Part shown: piece by piece, positions 5,864 to 10,420 of the stretch | How positions within the stretch are numbered: the first letter of the stretch is position 1 | Layout: each line of letters begins with the position of its first letter | DNA from: CAZZBK01 sp964652155 | Lineage (GTDB): Bacteria > Planctomycetota > Planctomycetia > Pirellulales > PNKZ01 | Direction of reading: 5' to 3' | Length of the DNA stretch: 10,420 nucleotides | Assembly: GCA_964652155.1 (NCBI GenBank) | Contig: CAZZBK010000179.1 | Coordinates: forward strand, 1 to 10,420 | Notes under the pieces: model-generated | The model's input: only the letters and a program-made list of their open reading frames with translations | Told to the model about the DNA's origin: nothing | Database searches by the model: none | Program-made: the position numbers and the translations under genes

Positions 5864-8104
5864 CTACTTGGGCAGCGCGGCGATGCGATAGCGGACCGAG
5901 GCGCTTGTGAGTACTTGGGGTTGGTCCGGTTTGTCGAGCAGGTCGACGAGCACGTTGCGACACGTGGCCCGGCTGAGGTAGGTGTCGGCCCAGTCGGCTG
6001 GCGACAGCTTCACGCGCCGTGGCTGCTCGAATTGAATCAAGACCGCGCCGTCAAACCGCGTGAGTCGAATGGCGGTCACCTGTTGGTGCCACTCCGTGCT
6101 GGCCGCGTGCCAGGTGTTGCCCTGTTGCCACTCGATGCGGGTGGGCTCGGCCTTGGCTTGAGTTTGCGCCTCGCGCAAGAACACCGGGATCGTCTCGTAG
6201 AGTTCGGCGAGCGTGTCTTGCCCCGCGGCCTGTAGTGTGGTGGTCACCTCCAATGACTCCGCGCCGATCTGAAACGAACGCGCGTACTGCACGTGCCCAT
6301 CGAGCACCTTGGGTTGCCCCAGCATGCCGCGGGGCACCGTGCCCGTCACGCGAACCAGCCCTGTGTCGGACTTCAACTCTTGGGTGACGTTGGGGTGTTG
6401 GATGCGCGCGGTGGTGAAGACTTTGCCGTCGGTCCGCATACCAGAGACCGCATGGATAGGCCAGAGCCGCCAATTTTCCAAGAGGTCGAAGTCTTTGTCG
6501 CGCGACGTGCCGCCGCGCCGGCCCAAGATCACCGAACCGGTCGCGGGGGTCCAGAACGCCGAAAGCTGCCCGCCGCCGAAACCATAGACCCCCGGAAATT
6601 GCGTGCGGCCGTTGTCGACCTCGATGCCGCCGACCGAGCCCGAGTGGACAATTGCACTGTAGTTGGCTTGCTTGGCAACGGTAAATGCTTTGGCGAAGTC
6701 GCGAATAAATCGTTCATCACGCTCAAAGGGCGAGACCAGCAGCGGTGACTTCTCTTGCACCAATCGCTCGCGGCGGGTGTAGAACCCCTGGGGGTAATGC
6801 TCATAGGCAAAGTTGACCATCGCCGGAAAGTTGTACGAGAGCCACGGTCGAAAGGACCACGGGTAGTTCGTGATCTCGTCGTTGCGCAAGTAGCCCGAAC
6901 GGCTCGGATGCACGGGATTCTCGTTGATCTGGCTTTGAAAGGTTCGGGCTCGCAGGGCGTCGGCGCCGGCCAACTCGCTCTCCAAGGGGCGATGGGTCAG
7001 GTGCAGCGCTTCGTCGGTCACGAGCGCGGCCGCGGTGTTGCGAAACGAGCCCCACTCCCATTGATCGCGCGTCGCGTCGGCACTGTAGCGCGAGTTGAAA
7101 TGACTAGGGCCGAGAAACTTGCCGTCGGGCTCGGGCAGACACAGGTGGGCCCGCAAGCGGTAGTTGCGATCCAGCGCCTCCTGAGCAAACGGCCAGCGCG
7201 CGGCCAGCGCGGCCCAGGCGACAAAATAGTTCGTCTGCCCGGCATAGCCCACGTCGATGCCGCCGCGATCGACAAAGTAGCCGGCCGGATGATAATAGCG
7301 CGGAGCGGTCATTTGCCGCCGCGCGTACTCGGTCACCTCGGCCGTCAGTGCCGGATCGTTCAGCGCCTGGCTGGCAATCCACAACGCCACGGGCGCCACC
7401 AGGTCCTGATTGGGTTCTTCGTCGGCGGGGCCCCAGGTCAGGATGCGCCGCACCATCTTGCGCAAGCCCGTTTCGTACGCCTCGCGCACCGACGCGCTCA
7501 GCACGTCGCGCACGGCCGGATACGGATGCGCAAACAGAAATAGTTTCGGCGCCAATCGATCGGTCCGATTGCCGCCGAGTTCTGGGGCCTGCTCGAGTAG
7601 GTCGTCGACCATCAGCAGATGCACGCACATCGTCACGAACGCGCGCAGCTTCATGGCCCGCGAGTTAAAGTACGGATTGCCCGGGTAGTTCCAGCTTACG
7701 AGAAAGCCGACCGGCTCGGGCCACAGCGGCGGGCGCAGGACCCCCTGCGCGGTTTCGATCTCGGCGAGGGTAAAGAGCTTGGCCGGGGCGTTGACCGCCG
7801 GCGCGCCCCGTTTGGTCCCGATCAACGGTTGCAGAAACCGGCCGAGCAGCCAGTGGCGATATTGATCCTCGACGTCGAGCGTGGTCGCCGGTGTCGTGAA
7901 CTTGTCGGTCACGCCATGCTCAAAGTCGGCACTCGTCAGGCTGGCCAAGTACTTGACCAACGCCTGCTGATACGCATGCTCCTGAGGCAGCGTGGTTCGC
8001 TGATACGCGGGGGGCATCGGCGCATCGGCTCCCCACGCCCGAAGCGTCAGACAGCCGAACGCCACCACCAGCCAACAGCCGATCTTCATGCCGCGATGTC
8101 TCAT
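5864..8104 (-). CDS. Secreted protein of unknown function with N-terminal signal peptide
   Basis: I do not recognise this 746-residue protein as a named family. It begins with a clear signal peptide: basic MRHRGMK, a hydrophobic WLVVAFGCLTL core and probable cleavage after AWG (about residue 25), so it is exported. From about 35 to 450 it looks helical, rich in aromatic residues and Arg, with repeated Trp/Tyr-Asn-Pro motifs (SWNYPGNPYFNSR about 137-149, GGIDVGYAGQTNYF about 281-294, PSHFNSRYSADATRDQWEW about 333-351). From about 480 it becomes strand-like and Gly/Thr/Val-rich. A helical toroid followed by a beta-sandwich is the architecture of several polysaccharide lyases and glycan-active enzymes, so such a role is possible but inferred. 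ATG 8104 is chosen because GGAG lies 10 bases upstream; for GTG at 8113 it would be only one base away. No operon partner is visible. Confidence 0.85.
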   Translation of the reverse strand: MRHRGMKIGCWLVVAFGCLTLRAWGADAPMPPAYQRTTLPQEHAYQQALVKYLASLTSADFEHGVTDKFTTPATTLDVEDQYRHWLLGRFLQPLIGTKRGAPAVNAPAKLFTLAEIETAQGVLRPPLWPEPVGFLVSWNYPGNPYFNSRAMKLRAFVTMCVHLLMVDDLLEQAPELGGNRTDRLAPKLFLFAHPYPAVRDVLSASVREAYETGLRKMVRRILTWGPADEEPNQDLVAPVALWIASQALNDPALTAEVTEYARRQMTAPRYYHPAGYFVDRGGIDVGYAGQTNYFVAWAALAARWPFAQEALDRNYRLRAHLCLPEPDGKFLGPSHFNSRYSADATRDQWEWGSFRNTAAALVTDEALHLTHRPLESELAGADALRARTFQSQINENPVHPSRSGYLRNDEITNYPWSFRPWLSYNFPAMVNFAYEHYPQGFYTRRERLVQEKSPLLVSPFERDERFIRDFAKAFTVAKQANYSAIVHSGSVGGIEVDNGRTQFPGVYGFGGGQLSAFWTPATGSVILGRRGGTSRDKDFDLLENWRLWPIHAVSGMRTDGKVFTTARIQHPNVTQELKSDTGLVRVTGTVPRGMLGQPKVLDGHVQYARSFQIGAESLEVTTTLQAAGQDTLAELYETIPVFLREAQTQAKAEPTRIEWQQGNTWHAASTEWHQQVTAIRLTRFDGAVLIQFEQPRRVKLSPADWADTYLSRATCRNVLVDLLDKPDQPQVLTSASVRYRIAALPK

Positions 8105-8147
8105 GTGTGTCACGCTCCATTATCCGTAGGGGGGTCAAGCGGCCCGT

Positions 8148-8153
8148 ATCATA
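8148..8153 (-). promoter_or_regulatory. Possible -10 element of the secreted-protein gene
   Basis: Minus-strand TATGAT (plus 8153-8148) lies about 44 bases before the ATG at 8104. No convincing -35 hexamer is found at the right distance, so this is a weak call based on one hexamer. Confidence 0.3.
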
Positions 8154-8174
8154 AACCCAGATCGGTCACGCGCC

Positions 8175-8202
8175 TTGCGTGCGGGGCGTAAAACTCGATA
8201 AT
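8175..8202 (+). promoter_or_regulatory. Putative sigma70-type promoter of the pfkB-manC pair
   Basis: TTGCGT (8175-8180) and GATAAT (8197-8202) are separated by 16 bases, with transcription expected near 8209 and a leader of about 47 bases. It is the best promoter match in the 151-bp divergent region. The spacing and hexamers fit the consensus moderately well. Confidence 0.45.
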
Positions 8203-8255
8203 CGCTGAAACTCAAAACAGCACTGCTTCTCACCCACTCTAAAGGAAGCTCACGG

Positions 8256-9158
8256 ATGTCGTTGGTCGTTGTCGGATCGGTGGCGTTGGACGGCATTGAA
8301 ACCCCCAGCGAGCGTCGCGCGGACGTCTTGGGGGGCGCGGCGGTCCATTTCTCGTACGCAGCCAGCTTCTTCACGCCGCTGCACCTGGTCGGCGTCGTCG
8401 GTGACGATTTTCCCCAAGAGCACGTGCAACTATTGCGCGACCGGCGGGTCGATCTGGCCGGGCTGCAAACGGTCGTCGGCGGCAAAACCTTCCGCTGGAC
8501 CGGTAAGTACCACGGCAACATGAACGACCGCGACACGCTCGAAGTCCACTTGAATGTCTTCGGCGAGTTCAATCCGGTGCTGCCCGACCATTATCGCACC
8601 TGCGAATACGTCTTCCTGGCCAATGGTGTGCCAAAGGTGCAACTCTCGGTGTTGGATCAGGTGGCCAAGCCCAAGCTGGTCGTGGCCGACACCATGGACC
8701 TGTGGATCAACATTGCCCGCGACGAGTTGATGACCCTGCTCAAACGGCTCGACGGCATCATGCTCAACGACCAAGAGGCCAAGCTGCTGGCCGACGACGA
8801 CAACGTGGTCCGCGCCGGACAGAAGGTCCTGACGATGGGCCCTCGGTTTGTCATCATCAAGAAAGGGGAACATGGGGCGATGTTCTTCAGCGAGCAGGAG
8901 ACGTTCGTCATGCCCGCGTTCCCAACGTCCAATGTCGTCGACCCGACCGGGGCGGGAGACAGTTTTGCCGGCGGCATGATGGGCTATATCGCCTCGAAGA
9001 GGAGCGCCGACACGCGGACATTCAAGGAGGCGCTGGCCTACGGCACCGTGGTCGCCAGCTATAACGTCGAGGATTTTGGTCTCGACCGATTGAAGCGGCT
9101 CGACCGCGCCGCGATCGACCGGCGTTGGACCGAGTATCGCCAGATGCTCACGTTCTAA
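8256..9158 (+). CDS. PfkB-family carbohydrate/nucleoside kinase
   Basis: This 300-residue cytoplasmic kinase of the ribokinase/PfkB superfamily transfers the ATP gamma-phosphate to a sugar or nucleoside hydroxyl. The N-terminal glycine pair of the substrate-binding region is at GGAAVHFS (26-33). NDQE (171-174) is the metal/phosphate motif, KKGEHG (202-207) lies near the nucleotide site, and DPTGAGDSFAGG (229-240) is the PfkB signature, forming the anion hole and carrying the catalytic Asp235. Full length and key residues are intact. The substrate cannot be read; adenosine/ribokinase-type and 2-keto-3-deoxygluconate-type members share these motifs. ATG 8256 follows AAAGGAAG at a good spacing (8241-8248). 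The next gene, a mannose-1-phosphate guanylyltransferase, begins only 25 bases after the stop, which suggests co-transcription and a carbohydrate or nucleotide-sugar role. Confidence 0.9.
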   Translation: MSLVVVGSVALDGIETPSERRADVLGGAAVHFSYAASFFTPLHLVGVVGDDFPQEHVQLLRDRRVDLAGLQTVVGGKTFRWTGKYHGNMNDRDTLEVHLNVFGEFNPVLPDHYRTCEYVFLANGVPKVQLSVLDQVAKPKLVVADTMDLWINIARDELMTLLKRLDGIMLNDQEAKLLADDDNVVRAGQKVLTMGPRFVIIKKGEHGAMFFSEQETFVMPAFPTSNVVDPTGAGDSFAGGMMGYIASKRSADTRTFKEALAYGTVVASYNVEDFGLDRLKRLDRAAIDRRWTEYRQMLTF

Positions 9159-9161
9159 TGC

Positions 9162-9193
9162 AATGATGAATGCGGAATGATGAATGATGAATG
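9162..9193. repeat. Short tandem AATGATGAATG repeat over the manC start
   Basis: The unit AATGATGAATG occurs three times, at 9162-9172, 9176-9186 and 9183-9193 (the last two overlap). It fills the gap after the PfkB stop and contains the ATG codons at 9184 and 9187. This low-complexity motif, rich in ATG and TGA, is more likely a dispersed intergenic repeat than regulatory DNA, and it makes the start of the next gene uncertain. Confidence 0.65.
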
Positions 9194-10308
9194 GAAAACA
9201 GGGCGATCATTCCGTCGTCGGGTCGCTCTACGCGATCATCATGGCGGGCGGGGCGGGGACGCGGTTCTGGCCCCAGAGTCGTCGGAGTCGACCCAAGCAA
9301 CTCCTCTCGCTCGGCGGTCGTGAGTCGCTGCTGCAAGGTACCCTGGCGCGGCTCGATGGCCTGCTCCCCCTCGAGCGAACCTACGTCGTCACGAGCAACG
9401 TGATCGCCGCGGCGGTGCGCGACCAGTTGCCGCAACTACCCCAGGCCAATTTGATCGTCGAACCCATCGGTCGCAACACCGCGCCGTGCATCGGGCTCGC
9501 GGCGCTGCTCTTGACGCGGCAGGACCCGCTGGCGACGCTTGTCGTGCTGCCGGCCGATCATCTGATCGAACCGAGCGAAACGTTTCGCAGCGCGGTCGCC
9601 TACGCGGCCGGGCTCGTCGAGGCCGCCCCCGAACGGTTCGTCACGTTGGGCGTCAAGCCAACCTATCCCGCCGAGTCGTTCGGATACATCGAGCGTGGCG
9701 AGCCGCTCTCGCCCCCCCAGCCCGGTGCGCTGCGCGCCTATCACGCCGTGCGGTTCCATGAGAAGCCGAAGCTCGATCAGGCGCGGGCGTATTTGTCCAC
9801 CGGCCGCTACGACTGGAACTCGGGCATCTTCGTCTGGAAAGCCCGCGCGGTGCTCGAAGCCCTCGCCGCGCGACAGCCGGAACTGTTCGCCCACCTGCAA
9901 GTGATTGCCGACGCGGCCGGCACGAGCGCGTACGCCGCCACGCTCGAGCGCGAGTTTACGGCCATCGAGGGCGTGTCGATCGATTATGCCATCATGGAGC
10001 ACGCCGCCGACGTGGTCGTCGTCGAAGCGCCGTTCCGCTGGGACGACGTGGGCTCGTGGCAGGCGCTGGAGCGGCTGCACGGCCGTGACGCCGACGGCAA
10101 CACGATCATCGGCCAGCACGTGGGGTTGCGCACGCAAGGCTCGATCATCCAGGGGGACGACACGCACCTGATCGTCACGCTCGGGCTGACCGACTGCCTG
10201 ATCGTGCATACGCCCGACGTGACGTTGGTGGCCAACAAGCACGACGAGGAGTCGCTGCGCGCGTTGGTCCAGCAATTACGCGATCGGGGTTACGAAGGAT
10301 TGTTGTAG
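9184..10308 (+). CDS. manC: Mannose-1-phosphate guanylyltransferase (GDP-mannose pyrophosphorylase)
   Basis: This enzyme makes GDP-mannose from mannose-1-phosphate and GTP in the cytoplasm, feeding polysaccharide, lipopolysaccharide or glycoprotein synthesis. The nucleotidyltransferase signature GGAGTRFWP (22-30) with PKQLL (37-41) is at the N-terminus. It is followed by EPIGRNTAP (93-101), LPADH (122-126), FGYIE (166-170), FHEKP (191-195), YDWNSGIFVW (209-218) and FRWDDVGSW (284-292), all typical of the GMP family. At 374 residues it is the monofunctional form, without the phosphomannose isomerase domain of the longer ManC/AlgA enzymes. The start is uncertain: ATG 9184 and 9187 lie in a repeat with only a weak GGAAT upstream, and the conserved region begins near residue 15 (SLYAIIMAGG). 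It probably forms an operon with the upstream PfkB kinase. Confidence 0.93.
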   Translation: MMNGKQGDHSVVGSLYAIIMAGGAGTRFWPQSRRSRPKQLLSLGGRESLLQGTLARLDGLLPLERTYVVTSNVIAAAVRDQLPQLPQANLIVEPIGRNTAPCIGLAALLLTRQDPLATLVVLPADHLIEPSETFRSAVAYAAGLVEAAPERFVTLGVKPTYPAESFGYIERGEPLSPPQPGALRAYHAVRFHEKPKLDQARAYLSTGRYDWNSGIFVWKARAVLEALAARQPELFAHLQVIADAAGTSAYAATLEREFTAIEGVSIDYAIMEHAADVVVVEAPFRWDDVGSWQALERLHGRDADGNTIIGQHVGLRTQGSIIQGDDTHLIVTLGLTDCLIVHTPDVTLVANKHDEESLRALVQQLRDRGYEGLL

Positions 10309-10315
10309 AGTGTTT

Positions 10316-10399
10316 CGCCCTTTCAGGGCGACGTCGAGCGGGGGCGTTTCGATAACCCAGGGCGTTGCCCTGGGCTGCCATGTTGAGCCGCTTCGCGGC
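10316..10399. repeat. Chain of three short hairpins after manC, probable dispersed repeat
   Basis: Three perfect hairpins lie in a row: CGCCCT-TTC-AGGGCG (10316-10330), CCCAGGGC-GTT-GCCCTGGG (10356-10374) and GCCGC-TTC-GCGGC (10387-10399). They begin 7 bases after the manC stop. None is followed by a T-tract, so a simple intrinsic terminator is not supported, although the first could slow polymerase or protect the 3' end. The arrangement resembles the palindromic intergenic repeats common in planctomycete genomes. It may continue beyond the end of the window. Confidence 0.6.
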
Positions 10400-10420
10400 G
10401 AAAGAGCGCGGGCGTCGATG

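Noticed and set aside
9148..9435. Minus-strand open frame whose C-terminus reads as Ile/His/Ser repeats
   Set aside because: It is the reverse translation of the AATGATGAATG repeat and the manC antisense strand, a typical spurious gene call.

Overview
The window looks like chromosomal backbone DNA from a GC-rich bacterium, most probably a planctomycete (Pirellulales-like). This is an inference. It rests on the sequence style of the DNA polymerase III delta subunit and of a large secreted protein, frequent non-ATG starts and weak ribosome binding sites, and abundant small palindromic intergenic repeats. No marker gene in the window fixes the taxonomy.

Layout: 1-92 holds no gene. An intrinsic terminator (93-137) ends the minus-strand rpsO-pnp operon (pnp 169-2277, rpsO 2471-2740). 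The 439-base gap 2741-3179 carries the likely rpsO promoter, a long terminator hairpin (3000-3035) and a 92-nt sequence that can fold into a near-perfect four-way junction (3059-3150). Next is a minus-strand delta-9-type fatty acid desaturase (3180-4175). The 415-base gap 4176-4590 holds its leader hairpin, a possible promoter for the next gene and one copy of a structured repeat. holA (4591-5685, plus) encodes the clamp-loader delta subunit. It is bracketed by two same-direction copies of a ~118-bp REPIN-like repeat (4450-4567 and 5708-5824). A secreted protein of unknown function (5864-8104, minus) converges on holA. A 151-bp divergent promoter region separates it from a plus-strand pair: a PfkB-family sugar/nucleoside kinase (8256-9158) and a mannose-1-phosphate guanylyltransferase (9184-10308). 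The window ends in a chain of three short hairpins (10316-10399) that looks like another dispersed intergenic repeat.

Functionally the genes are mostly housekeeping: ribosome and RNA turnover, membrane lipid unsaturation, replication and GDP-mannose supply. The pfkB-manC pair is probably co-transcribed and serves carbohydrate metabolism or glycan precursors. No phage, plasmid, CRISPR, toxin-antitoxin or defence locus is visible. The unexplained material is in the intergenic DNA (REPIN-like pair, four-way-junction element, interleaved helices in the pnp leader, terminal hairpin chain) and in the uncharacterised secreted protein.
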